A stretch of DNA of 64,000 nucleotides, from NCBI GenBank assembly GCA_910591455.2, contig OU342808.1, positions 19,973,714 to 20,037,713 of the forward strand, read 5' to 3'. Below, piece after piece: positions 10,989-22,996 of this stretch. The stretch is from Pholis gunnellus. Lineage: Eukaryota; Chordata; Actinopteri; Perciformes; Pholidae. Both the position numbers and the translations under genes were made by a program. The stretch's first letter is position 1; every line of letters begins with the position of its first letter. Below the pieces are notes generated by a model that saw nothing but the letters and a program-made list of their open reading frames with translations, had not been told where the DNA came from and did not search any database.

Positions 10989-13349
10989 GCGTGTGTGTGC
11001 GTGCAGCAGCTTAGTGGGTGTGAGATGGCTATCTGGGGCCATACATCAGGCCTGGTGTAGCAGTGGGCCCGTCTAATTATCAGGTCTCAATGGGACGCTG
11101 TGTTATTTTTGCCCAGGGTGAGATGCTTATCTGGCCCTGTCAGCAGCCACCTGGATGGATGAGCCTCGCTCCTCAGAGCACCGGGCTCACCTTCCCTTTG
11201 CGCCAAAGACAAAGTGGCCAACGACCACAGCTACCTCTGCTAGCATACAAGACAAATCAGCTCAACCAAAAGAGTGACACAACCATTGCTGAGATCCACT
11301 GATAAGTACATTTAGACTGATTCACCAATCAAACTTTTCATTAAGATCTATATCATTGAAATCTATATCAATTAATCAACGTAATCAGTCTCTGATTAGA
11401 CTACGACTTTGTTTTAATGTGTTTATTATTATTCGATGAATAGTAATTTGATTTTGATCATATCCCACATGAATAAATATGTTTATCAAATTTTAATTTT
11501 AAAATTTTAATAAAATTCTCCTTTTTTTTACCATGAGAGTTTCATGTTCTACGGTGTTGCAGATTGTTTTCCTTTGAGAGGAGGATCTTGGTAAAGATTG
11601 AATTTAAGCCAAACACACATGTATAAGTATTGAATTGTAACATATATAACATAATAAATTAAAGAAAATATATTGTTAAGTGTTCATGCAGATATAGTGA
11701 CCACATTAGAAAGGACAGATTTAAATTGAATGTCAATCAATTCAATATTTATTGGATGGTTGTTGTTTTACAGTAACTGCTGGACCAACTGAGAGACATA
11801 CATCCCTAAAACCAAACCACTAATGTGGCAACTCAAAAGTAAAGTTTTTCTTAGACGTCTCAGAGAATTTGAAATGCTAAATAGCAAAACATTGACTACA
11901 TCCGGATATATGATAACTGCTGATAATCTGACCACAGCTGCAGGTGTTCTCTGGCACAAGGATCATTTCAAGTGTCTATTGTCTTGCCATATTCTATTAT
12001 ATCACACCAATATATTGTATTGTATTGTTTTCTTTCTGTCTGGATTTTGATGGATTTCCTTTTCAAAGGAGCCTCCAAACCTACTTGTGTATGAAACCCG
12101 AAGCATCAATCTGCTCTCATCAGCCTCAAACTACAGTTTTGCTGGTGTGGGTGATCACTTTTGTTTATAGGTCTTTACACAGCAATATCACTCAAGTGTA
12201 TTCTGCTGCCGGCCCATAATCATTTTTCAGTGCTGAGTGTCTTTGTTGTGGTTTATGCAAACACTGGGGGGAATTTAGGAAGTGTTCCGAAATTAATCTG
12301 CCTCTAACCTCTGTGAAATATCTTTTACTGCATCACAAAAACACACAGATACAAATACACAGTAAGACAAATATACAAACACGCTCAAGTATGCACAATG
12401 TATCTGTATGCAGTGAGCTGTGGGTAGTTTCCTATTATTTTTCCCCCTGCAGACTACCAGTGAACATGAATTTATTTGGTCCACTGATCAAAAGATTAAA
12501 AGCGCCAAGCCTAGTGTGTGTTTGGGACACAGTGTCAGTGTGAGCACAATTTACGGCCAGGAAAAGCTTAATGAAACATTTTGACAAAAAAACAACCCAA
12601 CATTGTTTGATATGTCTCTCAGCACCAAAACAGTAGCCTTTTTATGATTGGCCTTATCCTCGACCAAAGCCCTTTCTTACAACTTCTCCCAAGCTGTGTG
12701 CTATCCAGTGATGGAAAGGTTATCCTCATTATGCAGTACAGGGGATCTGAAATAAACTATTCCCCTGCACACCTCCCAACACGGATGTTTTGTTGACAAT
12801 GTTTAATGTTGAACAAACGTTTATCGCTTTAGAGACGAATGAAAATGAAAATTGAACACTTTTCTTGGACTGGTGACCTTATATAGAAAGAAAACAAAAA
12901 TGTGCTTTTTATAAAATGAGAATGTTGTGATTTTATTTTTGCTTTGACAAGACTGACACTAACGCTTTGTGCCGCTTCGACATCATCTTTCTTTATGGTA
13001 GACAGGGTTGGAACATGCTTAAAATTCCAACTGTGTTTTTAGACGGAACACAATGAGAATTTGAGAGACTGAATGATTGCATACAAAGTCAATAGAAAGA
13101 CGTCATTAGATGTGATTTGACACAAGGTAACTTTCAGTTGGTGCATTGGCTGTTTGGTGGCAAATAAACACAAATAGTCCAACATTCAAACTGAGGCAGA
13201 TGACACAAGGCTTTCTGTCTGAGCACAAAGTAACACAATGTCCAAAAGCACCAAACTCCAGGGCAGTTGAATCCACCTAATTCTCGTGACAATTGTCAAG
13301 TTGTTGAGATATTTCACAAAAAAACAAAAATATCAACCTCAAATTTGGG
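10441..13349. other. Noncoding stretch with one GT microsatellite
   Basis: AT-rich in 11320-11760, otherwise mixed. Apart from the GT array at 10945-11004 I see no transposon ends, no recognised repeat and no exon. Frames of 75-93 codons at 10648-10929 and 11944-12219 overlap each other or lack splice context and are not called. Confidence 0.45.
10945..11004 (+). repeat. (GT)n microsatellite
   Basis: About 18 perfect GT units followed by GC-interrupted units (GTGCGTGTGCGTG). Confidence 0.95.
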
Positions 13350-13445
13350 TCACAAAGTCAGTAGGATTCATCTTCTGGGGACCATGAATGTTACTTCATG
13401 ATTTCATGAAAGTTTATCCAATAGTTTATCCAATAATCAGTTTGG
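13350..13445 (-). repeat. Interspersed repeat, family F (minus orientation)
   Basis: Carries the family hallmark AGTAGGATTCATCTTCTGG followed by GGACCATGAATGTTAC and a TTATCCAATAG block. I recognise this as a common percomorph repeat family. It is about 100 bp, a fragment. Confidence 0.7.
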
Positions 13446-14224
13446 AATAAAGTTGTAATTCCATAAAATTCAATCACCCTAATACTCACCTGCCACCTGC
13501 TGATTTAAATGGATGTAATCACATAACAGCATGACTTATTATTAGACAACATTGTTGCCTCATGCAGTTCAAAAGCTGAAGTCAAAGGCAGGAACACCTA
13601 ACATAAGCAGTGCTACAAAGTCAGTTTGTTTGTCATGTGCAACAGTGCAGTGCATACTTTGAGATAGTATCAGCAATTTGCTTAATCTTCTACTATGATG
13701 CAGTGTCAGAAATTAATCCTCCTACTTTTACTTCACACCACACAAATATCTCATCATGAAGACGCATTACAGATTGAATAAGCTTAGTGTGAATGGCATC
13801 GGTTCTACTTGTCTTGAGTTGACTTTCATCATAAATCTGCCTGTTTTGAATGACAAGAGACATCTTTTAATAAAGTGAATTAAGAAAAAAAGATATGTCA
13901 AATACAGAAAGGAACAAAAAACTGTTAATTAAAGTGTTTTCTTTACCTACTTAGTTACATATAGTTTGTATATGTGCACACACTGCAAAATGTGTGCCAT
14001 CCCTCTTCTTTGTTGGGTAACTGAGACAAACTGAGTGCTACAGTGACACTCACTATTGTTGCATTTCTTAGCTTTTAACCACTCCATTAGGCCCAGATAA
14101 CCTCTGCCTGGTGGACCCTAGCATCTTAAAACCCCGTGACCCCGCCCTTGACCTGTGACCTGACCCCCTCCTCCCTGGGCCCAAGAAGAGACTGCTGAGA
14201 AGAAGTGGTGCTCTCCAAGCGCCT

Positions 14225-14410
14225 TGGAGGGAGCTAGAGTTACTGGAGCATGTGGATTCATTAACAAATATCTGTCTGTTTGCTGCAGTAATGAGTAAGG
14301 CAGCAATTTAAAGTTAAGTGAACAGCCGCCCGGAATCCAAACTAACGGGACAGGCTGCTGGTGTCAATCAAAAGTCGAGGTTCACCAACAGGGCATCTCC
14401 AGTCTACCTG
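14225..14410. other. Possible regulatory block (conservation not testable here)
   Basis: Non-repetitive block with balanced composition and words such as GGATTCATTAACAAATATC, GCAGTAATGAGTAAGG and TGTCAATCAAAAGTC. It is not part of any repeat I recognise and lies just left of a hAT element. Called only on composition. Confidence 0.15.
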
Positions 14411-14433
14411 GTTCCATCACAACTAATGACATA

Positions 14434-15246
14434 GTCATGGGCAGGGCTGTACTCGAGTCCGGTCTCTAGACTACTTTTTTGACTTCTTTTCTTGGACTCA
14501 TGCCTTGTTGGACTCGTCTCGGGCTTGGCTAAGAACTGGTCATTCTTGGCTGCTGATTTAGGATCCGTTGTCATATAGTCACATAATGTTTCCTCATTCA
14601 ACCAACGCAGTATTTCTCCTATATGCATTCAACAGTGGCACAGCGCCGCTGCGAAAGGAATAAAAGTAGTACTGCTGAATGTAACTCCGGTTCTTTGAGT
14701 GCAAGAAATGCAAGGAGAGGAAGACGGGGCCTGGATGATTATCATAGTTTGTAAAAGTGCAGCGCAGTGACGATACAGCCATTTTATACAACATACGTAC
14801 GGTAATGTAGGGGACACATTCAACCCATATTGGAATTGTTCATATATGAGTCGCCTGTCACTTTGTTTGTCACTGTCAGAAGAGACTTCAGTCCACACTA
14901 ATCCGGACTAATGACAGCATATGATAATAAACAGATACAAATCAATTCCTATTTTCCAGAAATAGCCTACTTGTGTACTACAAATAGCCTCTATCCCAGG
15001 AAGAAAGGGGGAAAAGGGATGAATAGTTTTAACAGTAAGTTTACAGCACCACTACTTCATGTATCCATAGATCATAAATTCAAGATTTATTAATGAATGT
15101 AACATGAGACTGCAATTAACATAGGAGAGAAACTATTGCCTATTATATATGCTTATATATGCTCTGGACTTGGTCTTAACTCGGACTCAACTGTATCTGG
15201 CTCTCGGACTCCATTAAGTTCACTTGACTACAGTCCTGGTCATGGG
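14434..15246. mobile_element. Nonautonomous hAT transposon with perfect 8-bp target duplication
   Basis: The element spans 14442-15238 (797 bp). The left end CAGGGCTGTACTCGAGT and the reverse complement of the right end, CAGGACTGTAGTCAAGT, match at 14 of 17 positions. The octamer GTCATGGG flanks both sides (14434-14441 and 15239-15246). The ends carry GGACTC / TTGGACTCG-type phrases common in a fish hAT-like repeat family. Internal frames of 66-89 codons on the minus strand are not recognisable as transposase. Confidence 0.9.
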
Positions 15247-15980
15247 TTTGGGTGTTCCAGAAAAAAACCCACATAGACATAGTGGAGTGATAAGCCTTCA
15301 GAGATGAATGAGAGGTCAGGGGAGAGAGAGAAGACACATGGGGCTCTTACACCCCCTTCTGTTCAGGGATAGTAACAGCAGGACTAGTCGTAACAATTAA
15401 ATAAACATCAGTATTAAAGCTGTCTGAAAATACCAGTTTATACATGTGGATCATTTCCTTTTCTTCTTTGCAGAATTTTTCATTCCAGACCACAAACATC
15501 CTGCAGAACAGTTTGGACCCAGTTGCCTTTTGTACCCATTAGTTTATACAGTGGCCTGTTGTGCTGTCTGACTATATGGTGTCTGGATGCATAATTAAAC
15601 TCAGATTGTGCAGGACTATACTGCATTGCACTGTATTCTGTCATCATACTGAGATCATTTAGAGCATGATTTCCAGCTTTGACCAAAGAGTTTATTTTTT
15701 GTATCTTTCATAATGTGAATACTTGTCAGAGGCCTGAAGTCATGAAATGAAGTGTACAAAAAATGAAGACAATTTTGTAGCAGAAATGTTGTTCTGGTTT
15801 CAAATATGGAAGACAATTACTGCCACTTCGAAATCAAATAAACAACCTAAGATTTGTCTTACTATATCTTCTTTTTCCTCTTCACATACATTTTCTCACA
15901 TACAACATTAGTAGTCATTAAGTGTGACCCTGAATTATGTTGTGCAACAGCTGTATTACTCCAATAGTGTTGTTCTGCAG
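15247..15980. other. Noncoding stretch, nothing recognised
   Basis: Non-repetitive sequence with no transposon ends or splice-bounded frames that I can support. It ends in the pyrimidine tract that precedes the exon-like block at 15981. Confidence 0.4.
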
Positions 15981-16161
15981 TGAAGTGAGGCCTGTTCAGT
16001 CTGTCAGCCGAGCTCAGGATGGGAAGTCAGAGTGTTTCATCTCAGCACTGACAGACGGACGAGCAGAAGCTGATGGAAGGGCTGATGAAGCGCGGTGGCC
16101 AATGAACCATCGAGCCAAACTTGCCTGGCTTTACAAATTCACCGATGCATGCTGGTGCTGA
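15981..16161 (+). other. Exon-like block or regulatory element
   Basis: A TTGTTCTGCAG acceptor-like sequence ends at 15980. A frame of about 60 codons follows and closes with TGA at 16159-16161. The predicted peptide contains LTDGRAEADGRADEARW and NHRAKLAWLYKF, polar and without low complexity. The same DNA also has the look of a conserved regulatory block (CCAATGAACCATCGAG, TTACAAATTCACCGATG). I cannot decide between exon, regulatory element and chance. Confidence 0.22.
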
Positions 16162-16379
16162 TCTGGACCCCTGCTAGCTTGTGTCTAATTCTGTTGGCAC
16201 GTAGATGTGTGTCAAAGCTCATAGTCTGTGCAATTGTGTTACATTTGAAACATGCACATACATCACTGTGTGAGTGCATATGTTGCTCGATTCCCTGTGT
16301 GTGCTTTTACATTAATAAATGTACATTTGTATGTAGCCTGTACATGCACCCATATCTCTCAACATATCTCTCTATTTGT

Positions 16380-16660
16380 GTATCTGCCGGCCTGCTTCTG
16401 GGTTCAGATGTGCTGGCGTGCTATCTGATCAAAGCCCTGTTAAGCCCGGGGGAGCCTAGCATCCCCACACAGCCTTGGAGCTGCAGCAGCGGCCTTTGCA
16501 GAATAAGTGTAAACAGCTAAGGGCAAGAAAGTGTTCCGATCAGACAAACAGATAGCAGCTGTGAACAAGGACTGTGGCTCATAGCTTCCTATCAGATAAA
16601 CTGGACATGTGGTGCTAACAGGGAGGGTAATGCAACATGAAGCCCCAACTTTCTGGATTT
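16380..16660. other. Possible regulatory block
   Basis: Non-repetitive, with a TCF/LEF-like word (GATCAAAGCCC), GATA-like words (TATCTGATC, CTATCAGATAA) and ACAAACAGATAGCAGC. Composition only; no conservation evidence is available. Confidence 0.18.
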
Positions 16661-16661
16661 A

Positions 16662-18739
16662 TGTGGTGTATTTAGCGGAGCAGCTTGGCTTAGATAGAAA
16701 TTTGTGTTGTTAGTGTCCCATAATCTGATGCAATAGATATTAAGCGATTAGTTTGAGGCTCATCTAGTGTGAAATTAGTTCATTTTGAAGTTTGTCTGTG
16801 GAAAACTTTAACCTCAGTTAAACCTGTTTTAGTTATGCAAATGTTTGTTTTTGAAGTTATCTTTTGTTTAAAAAGTTGTGAAAAGCTCATTTTTAATGCA
16901 CAAGGCACAGTGAAGTCTTTTAAAAAATGCATGCAAATACTTCAAAAATAGAACATGTGGATTGTCTCTTTGAAGTTGGGTTTGCTGTGCTCGTACGCTG
17001 TTTCATCCTATTTACACACTCAGAACAATTTAGTAAGTTGTATATGCTGGAACAGAGCTGCCAGACAGACAGGCAATCACATACGCCCATGGGGAATTGA
17101 GATTCCTATCTGCTGATTTGACTGTTTTTGGATTGTGGAAAACTATAAGACAGGGCGAACAAACACACTCCATACAGGACCAGGAATTGATTTTGGATAG
17201 TTTTTGCTGTGAGTTGGATTTATATTCGACACAGTAACTGCAGTTTTTGAAGTATAGTTCAGTTTCAGTCACATCACTACAGAGGTATCATACGTGATCA
17301 ATCCTTAAGGTGCCAAAACTATATTTCCCGCAGTAATTCTTATTTCACTTTTAGAATGAGGGCATCCTATTCACGTACCTCTATAACTGTAATTTCATCC
17401 AGCTAACTTCCATTTTGCTTTGTCATGCTACTGAATAGGAAAGAGGAGGGGAAGACTAATGAATCCACTTAATTATTATGTCTTCACTCTCAACAATCTC
17501 TATTGCCATCATAAATCCCAAGCAGCCAAAGCTGACCAGTCACAGTTCTTGCAGTTGCTGCATGGTATTTCAATAGTTGCCATGTTGAACAAAGGTTTTG
17601 CCAATAGCATAGCTCAGTGTTAAAAAGTATTGATGATGACATTGCCATAATTTGATTTTAATTATTTTTTTAATCATATTGCAGCATTACAAATGAGCTA
17701 CAGGTTTGTTTTATGGGCGGCATTGCTACGCTGTATCCCCTTAACACAAAACTATGAATCAAGCTTAGAGAAAGAACCACTGAGCCACTTGATGCCTTTT
17801 TTTTTTTTTTTAAATGAACAGACTCCCATGATTTAATTGCTGATGGCTTCACTATGGCAATGCTATACTGAAACATTCATATTTTAAAAACACGAGTACT
17901 TTTCATTGTGAACTATGTAACCGCTTTGAATGTTGTCAGCCCATCTAATTGCCGTTATCTATTGTCATCGGTAGCATAGATTTAAGGTGGCATGGCCCCA
18001 TTATAAATCCCAATTGGTTCAGTAGGCCGTTATTATCTATTGGTAGGCTGGATCACTGAAGGGAGGTTCAAAATTGGCAGAAGGCAAACTTTAGTGGCAG
18101 TAGTAACTATGACCTTACATAACGTACCTAAAATACTGACATACATTACTTGAGTTATCTTACAAAATATCTTTTTTTAAACCAAACCAAGTACTTTTGT
18201 TACAATGTGGCCATGTGTTTCAAACTGCAACCATTTCACAACCTGCTGGCAGGTTTACATTGTCCATTTTGCTCCGTTTGAATCATTGTAATGGTAGTGA
18301 TAACAACTTATAATGGTCATTTAATAGGCTGATAACATTTGAAACGGCTGTGTTGTCCTTGTAATATGTTTACTTGACAATGATCACCATGAATAAACCT
18401 GCCGATGCAAGGTCCACACTTGCATTTAACCCACAGGGCCAGTCATATATTTTAAAACAATTACCACAAGACAGGTCAGAGCAATTCCATGGGAAAATAA
18501 AATGGATCATCTCATAATGCTTTAAGGAAAGCTCGTTGGGTTGCTGGTGTTGCAGTGCTGTTAGCTCAGAGATGAATGGTTAATGTCACAATAGGATACA
18601 CAATCTGCATCAATCCTGCACTGTGAGTCACTGGCTGCGGCCCGGCCAAACTAAACCAAATATCTCATCTACAATGTACAACACGCACACAGCCATAAAC
18701 ACGCTTCAAAATGCAGTGGGTCGTGGCCTGAAAAATGAT
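16662..18739. other. Noncoding stretch, nothing recognised
   Basis: AT-rich sequence with a T run at 17797-17811. I see no recognised repeat family, transposon end or exon. The right end (from about 18590) grades into the candidate regulatory block that follows. Confidence 0.45.
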
Positions 18740-19110
18740 TTTAACCGTAAGCGCTCTCTCCCTCTCTCGCCTGAGCATTTATTTATGTAGATTGGATAGA
18801 GTGGCGTATAATTATTCCAGCGCTGCCAATGTCTTCTTTTATTTATTCTTCATTTCCTTTCCTCTGCAGGGCCGAATATTGTCTTGGGATAGATGAGGGG
18901 AAACAAGAAGCACAGATCTATCTTTAGGCACACACTGGCCACTTGTGCAAGTATCTGATTACAGGTTTTAATTATTTGAAAGTTCCTTTCCAGTGAAATG
19001 TCCTGGAGGTGATTTTAATAGCGTTGAGTGTGTATTATTAATTATAGCTCTCAGATCTAAATGTGGCTCAATTGGAATATAATGACGAGTGTATGCTAAT
19101 GTGTGTGCGT
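18740..19110. other. Candidate conserved regulatory element
   Basis: A non-repetitive block with two parts. The first contains CATTTATTTATGTAGATTGG and GGCGTATAATTATTCCAGC. The second contains GGTGATTTTAATAGCG and GTGTATTATTAATTATAGC, which hold several TAAT/ATTA homeodomain cores. This density of homeodomain-like words in non-repetitive sequence is typical of vertebrate developmental enhancers, but cross-species conservation was not tested. Confidence 0.25.
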
Positions 19111-19203
19111 GCAGGCTTGTGCGTGTGCTTTTGATGTAGAATGTTGATCTTTGTTGTGTTGTTTTAAATCTACAAGTGTCAACTGCACTGGCAGTCTGAG
19201 TAG

Positions 19204-19239
19204 TTCTGTGCATGTGTGTGCATGTGTGTGCATGTGTAT
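19204..19239 (+). repeat. Decamer tandem repeat (CATGTGTGTG)n
   Basis: About three copies of a 10-bp unit, TG-rich. Minor simple-sequence locus. Confidence 0.7.
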
Positions 19240-20107
19240 TTTTTCCATTTCCCCTCTTGCCTTTAAATAAGAGCAGTGCCACTGAGCTGTTTATTGGCTC
19301 AAGGTTTCTGCAGCGGTAATGATGCATGGAGAATGATGTGGGCTGAACTGGAGACTGGGAGGCCTGCACACCCTGGCCTTTCTGAAGTTACAATCAACCC
19401 AAGCAAAAAGCCTTAAAGTCTGCCAAGGAAACCGAGTGTCTCTGTGTGTGTTGTGTGCTTTTTTTATCCTTAAATGTCAAAATGTCTATAATTCTGGTCG
19501 ACCTTTAGTATAAAGCCAGATTGGTTTAATTCAGTTGGCTCAAGCGTTTAAACTTTAGACACACTGAGGGAGTGAGAATAATAAGTTGATGTATCATCAC
19601 ACAATTTAAATAATTGTTGTGACATTTATAGAGCAGCGTATTGTTATGTTATTTCATATATAGAACAATGGATCTGGTTAAAAAATGCATCATGGTGATA
19701 TGAGTTTTCCCCTTAAATTGACACAATGTATACCTTTGTTATGTGTTACGTGTGAGCAGTTCAGACACTGATTTTTCCTTCTCAGGATTCTCATTTGAAG
19801 GATTTTGTGAGGCCCGGAGATTGACCTCTATCTAAAAGTAATTTTCTTTTAGATAATAATCATGACATGAAACCAATGTGAGCATGTCCATCCTAGATTG
19901 ATTTTAAATTGAAAACCAATGAGATTTAAAGGCTATAACCAAACCAATACTAACTGACCAAATATGAAAATAGACGATATTTTTTACCATGTTATTATCG
20001 TCCTGCCAATTTCATTGATGCAGTTGATTGATTTCCCAAGAATGTTATCTGTAACAACACCTGAAACAGTGTTCAGAGCTCTCAAAACCAGACTAATGGA
20101 AAAGTAA

Positions 20108-20443
20108 AGCAATGTATCCTTTGATGAGACATGCTCTGTCTTTCAACAACAACAACATCCCCTCCAAAAGAAAGAAGAAGTCCTCATTTGTCTCAGGGAA
20201 GGTGTGTGTGTCCTTGTTTGTCAGAGGACAGGGGAAATGGCCTGCAATGTTGTGGGACACACAGGTGTGTCGGAGTTGAAAGCATTGGGCATCTTAGTCA
20301 GTGGTGTGGGGCCCCTGATACGGTGGTGAAACGTAGCCTTGTTTAGCACAGCGAAGGGCCTGACATTAGAGAGGGTGATGACAGTAGCAGTTAGGAGGGT
20401 CAGCTGCACTTCAGCTGAAACAAAACTGGAGAGAGAGACATGG
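20108..20443. other. Coding-like stretch open on both strands, one stop on plus
   Basis: On the plus strand a frame runs from 20108 to a TGA just after 20307 and continues open to about 20443. It contains VVGHTGVSELKALGILVSG and, past the stop, LTLERVMTVAV. The codon-opposed minus frame (20409-20221) is also open, with TLLTATVITLSNVRPFAVL, and is preceded by a good acceptor (TTTTGTTTCAG ending at 20413 or nearby). One of these may be a decayed exon or a fragment of an old element. I do not recognise the protein in either direction. Confidence 0.2.
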
Positions 20444-21932
20444 AGGGGTGATTGAATATGGCAACGTAACTCAACTAAAATATTCCTACGGCTATACTTG
20501 CTTACATATAAAGATCAATCTGATCAATCAAGCTCAAATCTGTCTTTGAGGATCCTGAAATGTTTTCTGTGAACCACTGTTGTGTGTGATTCATTTAACA
20601 AGTCAACTCATTCCTACATACAAAATAGGTTTTGTGTCATTGCCTTCTAACATGATCCATACAAGTGTTTTACTGACCAGTGCCTTAATATTAATCTCAG
20701 AGTTATGATTCGAACCAACGTTGCCTGAGGGAAGGAAACACATCAGTATGGTAAAAACGCAGTCGAATGCATTGATTTACAGAGTGCACTAACTTAAGGA
20801 GAACTGACAGGTCTTCGAATTTCATTTTTAGCGTAATAAAATACACAAAATAAATAAACAAATAATAAATAGCAGAATACTAAAATGACCACATTTTTTT
20901 AAAGCAGTCTTGATTGGTCATTAATCGGCTTGTAACTCTGCTGAAGTTTATGGATTATTGTGGAGCCAGGGAAGGGGGGTTATATTCTGAGACTAGTGTC
21001 GTAGATTTAAAAGAAAACGTCAGATATTCTCTGGGATTTAACTTGTACATTTTCGGAGAAAAATCACAAATTTCCAGGAAAGAAATGTATCAGTATGTTG
21101 TTGTTTTCTGGAGTAGGATGCTCATGATATGGTGATTCACTTCATTTCCTTCTTCCAATCAAATTTAAAAGTATTTGATTAGATCATGCACTGGACGCAA
21201 AATACAAGGCAAGTTGTGGCGTCTGTGATGTGATGCGATGTCTCTGACTGTCATGATGAGGAGCAATAAAGGACAGCTGAAAGAGCCTGAAATAATGGGC
21301 TACCACTGAAAGTGTTTTTTTAATATCCTCTTAGCATAAAATAGCAGTGCTGACCTGATTGGATTTGAAAGGATGATGTCGCTGACATCCTGGTTTTAAT
21401 AATGGCCTTTGGTTACACCTGTCTCTTTACTCATAGACTATCACATAATTGCAACGGATATATATGACTTTTTTCATCAATGAAAGTCAAATGTCATGCA
21501 TGTCCTTTACACTCATTCTTCAGATTTGGTGATTCTTTTTCTAGTGTCCACAAATATCTTGATAATTCAACTTTCCACAGTGTACGCAGCATACATTTGA
21601 TTATCAAAAATACTTCCAAAGCATTTCTAATAATCTTTGGAATTGGTTTGGATTTCCTGTACATCTGGAACCGACACTTTATTTGCTTTTTGCTGTCTGC
21701 ACACACTCAGGATGCATGTTAATTAATGTGTGTGGAACGGAGCTGTGAGGTTTCTCTCTAAAACAGACCCATATGGATGCTCCAGCAGCAGAATTCTCCA
21801 ACAGTCACTCGAGGGTGGCAAGGTCATTCTTCTTGCTTGGTTAGGCACATGCACGCGCACACACTCACACACAGGTGCTCATTGTTCAGTCAGGCTGCTA
21901 TCAACCTTCACGCCCGTGGCTATGAATCTATT

Positions 21933-21933
21933 G

Positions 21934-21967
<34 letters not shown>

Positions 21968-21976
21968 AAGAGAGAC
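21933..21976 (+). repeat. (GA)n microsatellite
   Basis: GA alternation with two AAAG interruptions. Homopurine on the plus strand. Confidence 0.95.
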
Positions 21977-22100
21977 TGAAAGTCAGAGAGGGGTGAGCGG
22001 GTCTCCTTTTTCTGGTCAGATGTATTGGACAGGGAGACGACCCCAACTGTCGTACGCATGAGTGGGCCAGGTGATGGGCCAGGGTGGGGTTGGTGGTGGA

Positions 22101-22110
22101 GTGTGTGTGC

Positions 22111-22141
<31 letters not shown>

Positions 22142-22149
22142 GGGGGGGG
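22101..22149 (+). repeat. (GT)n followed by a 25-G run
   Basis: GT units with one GC interruption pass directly into an uninterrupted run of 25 G (22125-22149). A strong G-quadruplex candidate and a likely point of assembly error. Confidence 0.92.
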
Positions 22150-22436
22150 CAGTGACACCAGTGACTCATCGAAATGTTAATTGCCTGGTAGTGGTCAGCA
22201 ACAGGTCAACCAGCGGTCCCTGGGATGGACAGCGGGTCACTATTTGGAGACCTTAGTGTCTCATTCCAGGACGTTAACTGACAAAATACAAAGGTTGATG
22301 ACATTATCCGTTTCTTAAGAAGACACCGATTACATTAATGAGAATAAAATATTAAATGAACTGTAGGTAACAAAACATAGAGGGATGGATTCCAATGAGT
22401 TTCAGATTTTTTCAGATTAACAAGACTCTCCAGGAG

Positions 22437-22690
22437 TCAATTCAATGAGCTTTATTGGCATGGCAGATCAGAAACCTTTATTGCCATTATTGAGTAGCAC
22501 AGACACTTATTAAAATTGACCGATAATTAGCAATAAATATACAATAATATGCAAATATCAACAAGTATTATATTTGCCATGTTTTCCATTTGAGCTTTGC
22601 ATCTTAGCATGCTAATATTTTCTAATTAGCAGTAAACAAAGTACAGCTGATGGGAGTGTCATCAGTTCTGCAGGTGAGTGAGAATCAGCA
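22437..22690 (-). repeat. Interspersed repeat fragments, including family F (minus orientation)
   Basis: The left part has TTCAATGAGCTTTATTGGCA, a phrase common in fish repeats. The right part, from about 22590, has CTTAGCATGCTAATATT, TCTAATTAGCAGTAAAC and AAGTACAGCTGATGGGAGTG, the internal segment of family F in minus orientation. Confidence 0.55.
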
Positions 22691-22849
22691 TGTAAGCATG
22701 CCTAAAAACTACAAAGTCAGTTTGAAAGACTGGCATGCACATTGACACACATGTCTCTGTCCCTCTTTTATGCACCAGATGTGATTTTTCCACTGGAACA
22801 TAATTGGATACCAGTTACCTGCATCAAAGAGCTTCCCCTCCAAACAGCC

Positions 22850-22996
22850 GAGGAATGGGCCGTGTTTCAGTGACAGGCAAATTGATTCCACGATGGGAGG
22901 GGGTTGAGGCTGTGATTAAGTCGAGACATTGCGAGGGCGCCACAATCAAACCTGACCACGCAGATTCCTATCAGATAATAAGCTGGATACTTAGAG
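22850..22996. other. Candidate conserved regulatory element
   Basis: Non-repetitive block containing GTTTCAGTGACAGGCAAATT, GGCTGTGATTAAGTCGAGAC, CACAATCAAACCTGACCACG and TCCTATCAGATAATAAGC (GATA- and homeodomain-like words). A long plus-strand frame crosses it but starts from TTG and has no splice context. Called on composition only. Confidence 0.25.

Larger units (their letters stand above)
20444..22436. other. Noncoding stretch with microsatellites
   Basis: Ordinary AT-rich sequence to 21700, then the GA and GT/poly-G arrays listed separately. The overlapping frames of 76-96 codons at 21730-22256 arise from those arrays and are not genes. Confidence 0.5.

Noticed and set aside
14404..14898. 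Minus-strand frames of 66-89 codons within the second hAT element, as possible transposase
   Set aside because: No hAT dimerisation or zinc-finger motif is visible and the element is only 797 bp; it is nonautonomous.
21730..22256. Several overlapping frames of 64-96 codons on both strands
   Set aside because: Products of the GA, GT and poly-G arrays (poly-Glu/Arg, poly-Pro, poly-Gly).
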